From: Neurospora tetraspora
Taxonomy: Eukaryota; Ascomycota; Sordariomycetes; Sordariales; Sordariaceae
Reading direction: 5' to 3'
Length of the DNA: 64,000 bases
Assembly: GCF_033439725.1 (NCBI RefSeq)
Contig: NW_026944384.1
Location: 6,696,001 to 6,760,000 of the forward strand
The first letter of the stretch is position 1. Each line of letters opens with the position of its first letter. Under the pieces are notes generated by a model. That model was not told where the DNA came from. It worked only from the letters and a program-made list of their open reading frames with translations, and did not search any database. This document shows, in pieces, positions 52,675 to 62,149 of the stretch. A program made the translations under genes and the position numbers.

Positions 52675-54386
52675 AACGTTGGTATTGGGGTTTGTTTTTT
52701 GGTCATTTTGCCGTTTTCTTGGTTCATTTGCTGCTGGCTTGCTTCCTTCTAATCATGGCGCTGGGATACCTCTATGGATATTTGGCATACGGTATGGGGC
52801 ATAATCGGACATGGGCATTGGCGCAAGGATGGCGCAGGGGCGGCGGGCGGATGGACGAGCTTTGTAGACCATCTCAATGGATAGAGTTTTTGTCGACAGG
52901 AGCCTGGGGGGATTCGGTTATTCCATTCCCTGGTGGGTGGCTTCTATGTCAGGGTCTGGTGTCGGATATCCTTTTGGCAACGGCACGAGTGGTGATACAG
53001 CACGGTAGGAGGAGTGCTCTTTGTATGGCATACTGGCGGTCCTGCAGCGGTTTGGCTTCTCGCTTTGTTTACCACAGCCACGTACTTACACATAGAACAA
53101 GACGTTTCCCTGATTGAGAGCTATCGAACCACTTCAACTCAGGGGCATCTTCCACCAAGGGAAACACAAGCTCAGCCTCCTGATGTCAGCCACCTGTTGA
53201 TCTGGAGGTCATGAGCATCCATCGTCTGAGGGCCTCTTGGAGAGATAGTTGTGATTCAGACCACTTCGACAACGGCCGTCCGGAGTGGTTACCTCATGAA
53301 CCTAATGAGCCTCGACGTGGCGCAGAGCCCGTCATCAGCCGAATTCTGTTTGATCGGTTCTTGTCAACCACACCCACCTCCATCAAGGTGTCTTCTGGGG
53401 TTACCTGTATAGGCAGCCCATGGTAATGGTACCTCTCAATCACTTCTACGTCCTATCTTGCTAGGTCCTGCTCGCGTTTGATGGCACCGGGTTCGAACAT
53501 CTGATCATAGCTGGCACGAACAAGCATCTCCATGGCGACGACCCAGCCATGATCCAGTTTCCGATTCACCTGCTGACGCCGTCACCGTCAAAATTCCCTT
53601 ATTCGCCTGTTGACGAGCAAATCTTCGCTACTTGCCTTCTCTATCTAGATTGCTCGCTAATCCTCGGGATGATGCCTTGTTGAGTATGTGAGCCCGCGAA
53701 GCCGTTGTATAGAGATGGGATGATGGTCCCGGAATTCGAGCTACTGGACTCAGAGGTTGGAATGGACACAGTCGAGGGAGGCACCTAAAGTTGAGAGGTA
53801 GGAACATTCGTCTTCTCGATGTGGTGGCATAGATAGTCTGTATCACGCTACGTGGGCGCTGATGGAAAGCGTCAATGGAGAACTGCTCCCTTTGTCTGCG
53901 CTGATACCACCAGGCGACGATACATGGGTGGTTCACGAGTGATGGCGTTTGTTTCGCATCTTGGGGTATTCTGAACGACCGAACGACCTCTCCAAACGTC
54001 TCCCTTCAAGGAGGCGGGTAATTAAAAGTACAGCATGGGGAGACTGAATGAACGAAGCGTTTGTCTAATGTCATCCTAGAAGACGTGAGCATTCTTTGCC
54101 ATGACTAGCTCATCCTCGCGTTTGACCATTGCGTTTTAGCCTAGCAACGAGCGTTGGCATCAAGTTAGGCGCAATATGTTCAACAGGTTCAATAGCGTCA
54201 GGACAAGAGATGCCATAGATATATGAACGGGTGTGGCACTGGTATCACAAAATGGGTATTTCGAGCTAATTGACTACTTTCCAAACATCATCCACCAACG
54301 AGATGGTATCGTCCTACATGATTGTCGCAAGACGCCGCACACTCCTCCCAACCGCAACGATCCCTGTTTGACCTCTTCACTCCCGC
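52675..54386. other. Convergent spacer, Yippee / Dug1
   Basis: 1.7 kb without a supported gene. Short frames in the first 500 bp (such as 52692-53117) have Trp/Cys-rich, non-coding composition. Confidence 0.4.
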
Positions 54387-55817
54387 TTAAGCGTTCATGG
54401 GCTCCTCAGCAACATAGTGCAAGTAGGCACCCAACAGCTTGATGCCCTCAATGTAGTTCCTCTTGTCAAGCTTCTCGTTGATGGAGTGAGCACCGTCGGT
54501 GGAGCTTCCCATGGGCAGCAGAAGGACGTTCTTGCCAGTAGCCTCCTCGAAAGTCAAGGTGATAGGAATGGAACCACCCTCGCGAGTGAAATCGGGCTTC
54601 ATACCCCAGACACGCTCGGTAGCCTTGGCAGCAGCAGCAAAGTTCCAGTGGTTGGGGCTAGCCTTCCACCACTTGCCGCAGTGCTGGGCGTACACCTTCA
54701 TGGTGTTCTTGGAGCCGAGCTTCTTGAACACCTCGTTGACGTGATCGTACACGCACTGGTTGGTCTTCTCAATCTCCATGTCGGGGACGGAGCGGATCGA
54801 GAACTTGCCGATGACCTTGGCGGGGATGACGGTCTTGGCTCCGGGGTTAGAGAAGGCACCCTCGACACCGTGGATGGACAGGGAAGGGAAGCGCCAGCGG
54901 GCCATGAGGGTCTTCTTCTTGTCCTCGAAGATGGTGGTCTTGCTGCCGAGCGACTCGTGGAGGGTCTCCATGGTGAAGGCAATGTCGTCGTACAGACCCT
55001 CCTCCTCGGCGGTCACGGGGGCGACCTGCTCGGCGATGCCCTTGATCTGGATCTTGCCGTCGGTGTCGACGAGCGAGGCGAGGATGCGGACGAGGTCGGT
55101 CATGGGCTCCTGGGCAGTACCGCCAAAGACACCCGAGTGAAGATCGGCGGCGGGGCCGGAAACCTCGACGCTGTAGTAGTTGCAGCCACGGAGACCGTAG
55201 GTCAGGCAGGGACGCTCAGTGCCGAGCCAGTAGTTGTCGCTGATGCAAACGGCGTCGGCATCGGCAAAGTACTTCTTGCCCTCAGCCATGACGAGCTCCT
55301 CGAGACCGTCCGAGCCGTACTCCTCCATACCCTCGAAGCACATGAGGAGGTTGACGGGGAAGTCGACACCGGCGGCCTTGTGAGCCTCAATGGCGTTGAG
55401 CCAGCCCAGGACGGGGCCCTTGTCATCGGTAGCACCACGGCCGCACATGCGCCCGTCCTCCTTGACGGTAAGCTCAAAGGGCTCGGTGTCCCAGCCGTCG
55501 CTCTTCTCGGCGGGCTGGACGTCGTAGTGACCGTAGACGAGAATGGTGCGCTTGTTCTTGTCGTTGCCGTAGCGGCCGAGGACGACGGGAGGGAGGTCGA
55601 GATCGGTGCCCTCCTGCTTGCCGAGAGGACGGAGCTCGACGGTGGCGCCCAGCTTGGTCAGCTCATCGGCGAGCCACTGGCCCATGCGGACGACATCAGG
55701 GCGGCGGGCAGCCTCGGACGAGATGGAGGGGATGGCAACGGCCTGGCGCAGGCGCTCGATGAAGTGGTCGGACAGGGAGTCCACCTTTTGGAAGTAGCTG
55801 TCGAGTTGGGGGGCCAT
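54387..55817 (-). CDS. dug1: Cys-Gly metallodipeptidase Dug1 (M20 family)
   Basis: Single exon, 476 aa from MAPQLDSYFQKVDSLSD, the usual start of the family. The dinuclear metal site of M20 peptidases is complete: His in YGHYDVQP, bridging Asp in GATDDKGP, the catalytic and ligand Glu pair in FEGMEEYGS, Asp in VCISDNYW, and the last His in TDGAHSINE. The dimerisation (lid) domain is present with SGPAADLHSGVFGG. Dug1 cleaves Cys-Gly and other dipeptides in the cytosol and takes part in glutathione breakdown. The frame is open for 95 codons upstream, with a Met at 55976 that would add a basic, mitochondrial-type presequence (see findings). Confidence 0.95.
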   Translation of the reverse strand: MAPQLDSYFQKVDSLSDHFIERLRQAVAIPSISSEAARRPDVVRMGQWLADELTKLGATVELRPLGKQEGTDLDLPPVVLGRYGNDKNKRTILVYGHYDVQPAEKSDGWDTEPFELTVKEDGRMCGRGATDDKGPVLGWLNAIEAHKAAGVDFPVNLLMCFEGMEEYGSDGLEELVMAEGKKYFADADAVCISDNYWLGTERPCLTYGLRGCNYYSVEVSGPAADLHSGVFGGTAQEPMTDLVRILASLVDTDGKIQIKGIAEQVAPVTAEEEGLYDDIAFTMETLHESLGSKTTIFEDKKKTLMARWRFPSLSIHGVEGAFSNPGAKTVIPAKVIGKFSIRSVPDMEIEKTNQCVYDHVNEVFKKLGSKNTMKVYAQHCGKWWKASPNHWNFAAAAKATERVWGMKPDFTREGGSIPITLTFEEATGKNVLLLPMGSSTDGAHSINEKLDKRNYIEGIKLLGAYLHYVAEEPMNA

Positions 55818-57741
55818 TTTGCGAGCTTGATGGGCGCGGATCGACTCGGTGAGGTATGTTTTGTTGAGGGAGAAAGGGGAGAGAGAAGTCGGAGAGAAGA
55901 ATGATTTTGTCGGACGAGTGATGGGACGGCGGATCTGGATCAATTGGGAAGGTCGCCAACCAAGCGTGCGGGGCATTGTCGCGGAGGAGGGCGCGGGAAG
56001 AGACTGCTGGTTCGCGACGGGGGAGAGCTGCCGGGATCTACGGACAGCTTCAGTGGACTTCTCACTAACAAAAAGAGGGGGCCCCTCGTGGGCGTCTGAC
56101 ATGTCGTGCCCCGCTCTCCGCGCTTACTGTCGGCAAGCCTAGCGTCCTTGGCGGGGCTGTCTTATCGGGTGGTGATAAGATAGAGATGTGCGATAAGGAA
56201 ACATGACGTCCTCACCTCCCCAAAGATGCTATGCTGTCTTCATGTTGGCTGTCCCGTCAAGACAATCACTAGTCTTCGTCCGTGAACTCCTTATAAAATC
56301 CCCTCTCAACCAACTCCTCGAGTTCCACTCCGTGTCCAAGTCATATTTTCACTAGACGGGAAGGTCTTGCCGCTGGAAAGCTGCCGTGGGCCTGGCGAGA
56401 AGAAGTCCGCCAAAAATCGGAAGGAGCTACTCGCGTCGGGCCCGATACGCGTTTCACCCAGCTCTTCCTGGCTGCCGATTCCTTTTGTCGGTTCTGGTAC
56501 CGGCCTTCAGCAGTCACGCAAATCGCGACACCAATCCTTCCTCCATCTACCATCTCCCGGCAGCTGTACTCGATATCACCCTTTGGCCGCAACTTCAAGC
56601 CGATCGACATTGGAACTTCTACCTTGGAAGCCCGATCAGATTGAAGCCCATCAGCCGTCGCTGCCAATTTCCGGAGCAGGCCACGGTCGTCTGTGTCCAT
56701 CTACGACGCAAGGAGCACGGGAGCTCTCTGCGCGAGAAAAAAGACCGAAAGCGTCCCCATTGGACAGACTTTGGAAGATGATCAATACCGACTCCCGTTT
56801 CCTCCCCGATTTCCGTGTTTCTCCGTGCTGATACTCCCTCCACCAGACGACCTTTGGTACCTGCCCGAGTCCCGCACCCCGACAACGGCTTCCGAGCTTC
56901 GCATACCTACGTCCCCGAACTCTCCGCTCCAGAGTCCCGACAACCGAGTCTACTCGACCCTAACGTATTCGAGCCCCGAGCTTTCGATAGCAACTGCACG
57001 ACGTCCCGAGATTCTACCGCGAGTTCCGGCCGAACATACTCATACGGTGCATTCGAAGAGAAGGGAGGACGTATAGTCACCAGGGAGTCAGACGGCATGC
57101 CTGCCCTCTCTGATTCCAGTATATGACTTGTGTGTCCAGTCTCTGGGAGCAGCAAGGGAACAACGATCGGATGCCTTGCAGGTAATCGAACTTGTTTGGC
57201 GGGCTGCTCCCTCGACCGTGACAAAAGGCTCGGTGGAGACGGGCTATACCTAGATGTTATTGGGGTAACTGTGTTTCTGTACGTATTCCATCCTCCTTCT
57301 CCCCCATGTCCGCTATCATGTACCCAACCATGGTCTGCTCCCCGATTTCTTCCTCGATCTCTATACCAATACTTCACGAGAATGCCCCCATGCTCAGCTA
57401 CCACCGTACAATCTAATGCTGGTTTGTTTGTTAGCTTAGTACTCCTGGTATACTGGACGTATCCATCCCGAATTGTCCCAAACCTCACAAGGACAGATTG
57501 AATGGCTAAGCACGGATCAAAAAGGTATTAATAAGATTCAATATGACATATTGAACTTCGGAAATGGCATATTCAAGGTAAGATTACGCTTTAATCATGA
57601 AACCAAACGAATCAATTAGATATAAAAACACCTAGGGAAGTTGATCCGAGGTCTCGAGGTAACAAACAAACTAGTATTGGACTGTACAAACAACAATCTC
57701 TCGCTGATGACACTTTTCAGCTGCTTAGACTTGACCTTGTC
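55818..57741. other. Dug1 leader and following gene-poor stretch
   Basis: The part nearest Dug1 holds the in-frame N-terminal extension. Beyond 56340, overlapping frames on both strands have mixed coding character: 56700-56341 minus (119 codons), 56779-57126 plus (tail TYSYGAFEEKGGRIVTRESDG) and 57488-56907 minus. None shows a domain or a clean gene model, so I assign no gene. One of them may be a decayed gene. Confidence 0.3.
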
Positions 57742-58583
57742 TTACTCCTCATGTTCCTCTCCCGCCGACCGATCCTCGTGCTGCTCCTTGCCGGCAATTT
57801 GCAATTTGAAAACATCCAAGAGTCTTTGAGCCTCGCGAATATCAGCCTCGGTCTTTTCAATCAACTCCTTTGTCTGGCACTGTCCTTGCCACACAGCTCC
57901 GGTCCATCAAGAGTCTCGCAAATTTGAGTGTCGAACGATCCAAAAGCACCCCTTGGCTTTGCTTGGCTACCGGACGTCGAAGGGTTTGCTTCCAGCAGAT
58001 GATGTGGTGCCGGAAAGACGGATGAACTTGGAGGGGCCGCGGATGGGAAGACCGCCGCTGTCATTGGAAACAGCAGAGACTGCGATGGTGAGGTGCCCAT
58101 TGGAAGACTCCTATCCTTGTCACACAGCTCGGTTCCATCAAAAGTCTGAAGACATCTCTCCAGCGCGAGCTTCAGCATATGATATGCCCTTTGAGCCTGA
58201 TCCTTTGGCGGTGGCGCAATCTTGTGGTTCCTGATTTTCTCGAAAACGCCTTGCTTCGCCTTCTGAAGGCAGACAAGCTCCTTCGGGTCGACGTTGGGTG
58301 AGTTCAAGCCTTGCTGACCAATCCAGGCTTCGTACACGCTCAGCTTCCCGCCAATCTTGATCAGGTTCTTCAGTGTGGACATGTCCTTGTCCAAATTGCT
58401 TTCGTAGCCTTGGAGCATACCGACTAGAGACTCGAAACACGACGTGCTTTCCTTGGAGAGGCGGCTATACACGTCGAGGAGCTTTTCGACTTGTTCAAGT
58501 TTTGATTTGGCTTCCTCTAGAAGGGCGGAGAGGTTGATGTCTGGGGGTGCATGTTGCTTTTGGTTGGGAGTGGAAGACTTCAT
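57742..58583 (-). CDS. Lineage-specific coiled-coil protein with displaced coding tail
   Basis: The main frame (58583-57861) encodes 240 aa with no recognised domain. Residues 17-125 are strongly helical (ALLEEAKSKLEQVEKLLDVYSRL, LIKIGGKLSVYEAWIG, RAYHMLKLALERCL); the rest is Ser/Pro-rich. A short segment is duplicated: QTFDGTELCDKD near 145 and CETLDGPELCGKD near the end. Past the duplicated copy, in another frame, 57742-57880 reads QTKELIEKTEADIREAQRLLDVF and ends GEEHEE with TAA at 57742. That tail is clearly protein-like. I find no splice pair joining the frames, so a single-base indel near 57870-57885 has probably separated tail from body. Confidence 0.6.
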
Positions 58584-59116
58584 GTGGTCGGTGGATTGGA
58601 AGAAGATATGGTTTGGAGATATTGGAAGTGATGTGTGATGGAGTAGGATTGGTAGCTACTGATGGAGGGAGGGCGCGGTATTTGTACCAAGGCACTGGGA
58701 CATGCATGGGCCGGATGCGAGGAAGAGCTGCATATGGGTGGTGGGGGGTTGGAACTTGCCCCGATCATTCACTCCGAGATCAAGGCAAGAAGGTGCCACG
58801 CAGACCTGCTGCATGACAACACCACTCCTTGGGCAAGTCTCAGTCAGAAGACGTCGCCAGACACAAGCCGCTTGAAGCGTAGGTACCTGCGCTACCGTTC
58901 TCACGACCTGCCTCAACCGCGACACTACCACGACTCTACGACAGCCAGAAGCTTCGATTCCTCGGCAGTCCTCGGCAGTTCTCCCGCTCACAGGCAACCC
59001 CGAAAAGGCGCATTTACTTACACACGGTGAGCATACAACATGGTTTCCGTTGGAATATTGGTTTGAGACATAGAGAGGAAAATACAAAAAAGGGTAAAGT
59101 AACGGAAAAAAAAAAG
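58584..59116. other. Spacer upstream of the coiled-coil gene
   Basis: Promoter of the coiled-coil gene at the left; no gene recognised. Confidence 0.4.
59106..59115 (-). terminator. RNA polymerase III terminator (T10 on the minus strand)
   Basis: Ten consecutive T on the minus strand start two bases after the tRNA discriminator, as expected for a working Pol III gene. Confidence 0.8.
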
Positions 59117-59220
59117 TGGTCCGCGCCGGATTCGAACCGGCGGTTTCCTGATCCCCCAGACTAGTTTGCCGAGTAGCGTATTCTCTAGACCAGGCGTACT
59201 ACCAGTTACACCAGCGGACC
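59117..59220 (-). tRNA. Intron-containing tRNA, identity uncertain
   Basis: Acceptor stem GGTCCGC pairs fully with GCGGACC; discriminator A. The D-arm (GTGT / GTAC, loop AACTGGTA) and T-arm (GCCGG / CCGGC, loop TTCGAAT) are regular, and the variable loop is 5 nt (class I). The anticodon stem CCTGG pairs with TCAGG and encloses 38 nt, so about 31 nt are intron at the usual place after base 37. Strict counting puts C at 33 and reads anticodon TAG; moving the stem one base either way gives CTA or AGA, each with T33 but with a mismatch or extra base. None is a standard class I isotype. The T10 terminator suggests it is transcribed. Confidence 0.7.
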
Positions 59221-59565
59221 ACGGAAAAGGGTGCCAAGGACCTGACCTATATACCCGTTGGGACTGGGACTTGGGATGACAGTGGAAAACGCGAAGCAAA
59301 GGCAAGTGAGTGTGCTTCGTCTTCTCATATCATACCGACCCCGTGCCGTGGATCGAATTTTGAACGTTGAAAGCTAACTCGTTGTTGTGCCAGATCCTAC
59401 TCTCCATGTGCCCGCATCAAACAAAGCTTGCCCGTTCGAACGTCGTCATTCCTCCGAGCTATACTAGAAGAGAAGGATAATATATACAAGGAAGTTGGCG
59501 GACTGGTAACCCGACATTGGCGAGCAGCGACCTAAGACCGCTTTCTGTGCCCCTCGAGGTGGAAG
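59221..59565. other. Spacer between the tRNA and the broken gene
   Basis: No feature recognised. Confidence 0.4.
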
Positions 59566-60059
59566 CTACTTCATGTCATCCGCTTTCCGCTTTCGCAACC
59601 CCCAAAACTGGCTTCGTTCCTGTCCCTGCCTCCTCAGAATCTCCTCCACCACACGCCTGCGTCCTCAAGAGCCTGCCTCTTTGCTTCCTGTTCACTCCGA
59701 AACTCGGCCTCCCTCTCCTTTTTGACCAATTCCATCGCCACATCCAATAACCTCATTCGCTCCTCCTCGGTCTCTTCCGTCAACCGCCGGGCGCCCGGCC
59801 CCTTTCCTAAACGACTCGTCGAGTAAATCGTCCATGGCCGCGTAGGTCCTGTCCTCGAGCCTGGTGATGGTGGAGCTGATCTTCTTGTACAATTTCTTTT
59901 GGTAGCCGGCGGCGGATTCGAGGCGGGAGATTCGTTGCTCTAGGGCCTCTTGTGCGGAGGGAGTGGGTGGGGGGTAGTTGAACGGGTGGGTGATGATATG
60001 GTGGGCATGCCACCTGTGGGAACTGACACGGTGGGCATGTCTTCTGTGGGAGTTGACAT
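59566..60059 (-). pseudogene. Frameshifted gene for a Glu/Arg-rich coiled-coil protein
   Basis: Four consecutive blocks of clear coding character run in changing frames. From the ATG at 60059: MSTPTEDMPTVSVPTGGMP and on to about 59970; then SAQEALEQRISRLESAAGYQ through LLDESFRKG to about 59805; then RLTEETEEERMRLLDVAMEL through AKRQALED to about 59655; then RRRVVEEILRRQGQERSQ to a TAG at 59566. The first switch falls in a C homopolymer and the second in a GC-rich run. There are no nonsense codons in the coding blocks. Without the shifts the product would be about 160 aa, helical and highly charged. No family is recognised. It is either a young pseudogene or carries assembly indels. Confidence 0.6.
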
Positions 60060-60959
60060 TGTCGAAGTGAACGTAGATGCGAGGTCCAAAAGGATGAATG
60101 ATGGTTTAGGTGAGTGAAGGGTAGATGCTGGATGATTTAGGAGGAGCTGGTTGAGATGATGGAGGAGTTTGGAGGAACTTTCTGGGACAAGTGACCGGGA
60201 GCCATGGGATTTTAAATAGTTTCAACACGCCACGTACTAAGAAAATAGAAATTCATGATGTGCAGACAGACACGCTCGGCAGTCCGACTTTTCTAACTCC
60301 GATGCAAGACCCGGCCGAACGCGCATTTTTTTCACCGAATCCTGCACATTATGTCCCCCACTGCCCGAAGCTACATAATGCACGACTGTACCGACCCAGA
60401 ATGACTCAAAGCCTTCGGGGATTAAACAAGTAAAATGGAGAAAAGTATGGATGGTAACTCATTGCCCCTGATGTTTTGTTTGCGAGATCTTTGAAGTCCC
60501 AGGGGTTGGACCCACTTTACTTACAAGGCTGACAAAAAGCGCTGTAGCTCGTCGACCAAGGGCGCAAAAACCAGGGATATGAAGCAAAGACTTGAGTGCA
60601 TGAGAAATGCGCGATTATTTCATCATCACTTCCCTGAGATTTACGTCTCTGGAATCTCCGATGTTTTGTCGCGGATTTGACCACTTGACTGTTGCATCTT
60701 GTCTTTTATGGAACGCCCGGAAAGCGGGCTTTATGTGTTTGATCATGTGCGTTATGCATATATGTGGAATGCATGCACAATGGGCGAACTCCGAGTTCTG
60801 AATTGCATCGTGCATTAGGAGGAAATATGAGCGCCCGTAAATCGTACCTCTTCAAACGCTCGACTTCTTCCAAATCTCCTCCATAACTTGTCTATATTCG
60901 TGTATGTTCCTTGAAACCATCTTTCAGCTCTTTCATCTTTGGATCCTGTCGTTCAAAGC
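60060..60959. other. Spacer
   Basis: About 0.9 kb, somewhat AT-richer than average; no gene or RNA supported. Confidence 0.4.
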
Positions 60960-61574
60960 CTATTCCTCCTTGTGAATCTCGACATCAGCTGCCTCCAGAT
61001 TCTGTTTCAACCCATCAACCTCCTTTTCCTCTTCAAGCCCAGTCTCCCTCATGCCCGACTCAGTCTGTTGCGCCATAAGTTGGTGCCCGGGATTCCTCCA
61101 GGTGTTCCTAAGCTCCCGCAACTCCTTCACCACATTTGGAAAGGCCTCCTTATAACTCTTGAGCCAATCGAGCTCATCCGTCTCCGGCGGCACTTCATGC
61201 CGTGTCGAAATTCCGTTCTCCAGGCACATGCTGATTACCTCCAAAAGGCGACATTGGTTGCGGACATAGGGAGCGGATGGGAAATCTTGCCATTCCTCTC
61301 GAGCTTCGTGAACTTTGGCCAACGCAAGCTCAAGTTGCTTGGCGATATGTCGGATATGCTCTTGAATTCGAGCAGACTTTTCTTCTCCAGTTGCGGCAAT
61401 GCATGCGGGCGAGGCTGCTACCCAGTGAAGCTTTAGTTGGATCCACTCGGCTTTCAGGTTTTCGACGCCGGGCGCCTTTGAAAGCGGTCTGAACACGGTC
61501 TCTATCACGCGCAATAAACGTTGCCAACTCGCTTCGACCTCGTCGACGGTATCGCCTTGGAGGGGAGGCGCCAT
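60960..61574 (-). CDS. Hypothetical helical protein
   Basis: A 204 aa frame from MAPPLQGDTVDEVEASWQ to TAG. It is nearly all amphipathic helix (VENLKAEWIQLKLHWVAAS, SARIQEHIRHIAKQLELALAKVHEAREEW, PNVVKELRELRNTWR) and ends in a Glu/Lys-rich coil. No catalytic motif, signal peptide or membrane segment is visible. It shares size, strand and helical style with the two neighbouring genes at 57742-58583 and 59566-60059, but I see no alignable common sequence. The upstream open extension to 61742 is leader-like. Function unknown. Confidence 0.6.
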   Translation of the reverse strand: MAPPLQGDTVDEVEASWQRLLRVIETVFRPLSKAPGVENLKAEWIQLKLHWVAASPACIAATGEEKSARIQEHIRHIAKQLELALAKVHEAREEWQDFPSAPYVRNQCRLLEVISMCLENGISTRHEVPPETDELDWLKSYKEAFPNVVKELRELRNTWRNPGHQLMAQQTESGMRETGLEEEKEVDGLKQNLEAADVEIHKEE

Positions 61575-62149
61575 GCTGTGAAGTGGGTGGGTGGGTTTGT
61601 CCGCTGGAAAGCTGTCAAGTAGATCGGGTCGAAAAGCGGTTGAAGTCCCCTGCTGATGCCAAGGCAAAAGACGATGTGTGGATTGTGTTCTGGGGTAGAC
61701 ATTGAAAGAAAGAGGAATAATTTTGGAGGGATGGAGATACAAAAGGTGGCGGGGCGTGCCGATGACAGGTGAATGGAGGCCAAGACAAGAGGCCCAGTGA
61801 AGGGGAGTTCGGTAGGCAGCATTGCCACGTGCAAACGAACAATCGCTCGCACTTTCCCTTTCTTGTTGGATGGAAGTCCGTGCCCTAGGTTCCCTTCATT
61901 TAGGTGGCTGTCCATTTACCGGCAATCCCAAACTTTGCGTTCCTCTTGAACTTTTTCCTCTCAATCAACCAACACAACACACAACCACGGTATGGACCCC
62001 CACCCCTCTTGCCCCACCCCTCTTGCCCCTCCCTTCGCTGCCCTCTCCCGTCGCGCCTCCTCACCTCTCTACCACTTTCTCTATACGGTTGCGCTTTCTC
62101 CTCGTAGATATCGACTCTAAACTGATTGGTTTGCGATACAGTTGCCAAA
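61575..62149. other. Divergent intergenic region
   Basis: Leader regions of the helical protein and the zinc-knuckle gene; the right part is strongly pyrimidine-rich. Confidence 0.4.

Noticed and set aside
54417-55904. 495-codon plus-strand frame opposite Dug1
   Set aside because: Antisense shadow of a GC-rich conserved gene; no domain of its own.
56341-57488. Overlapping frames on both strands after Dug1
   Set aside because: Each has partly coding-like stretches, but they conflict in strand and frame and no model with valid introns could be built.
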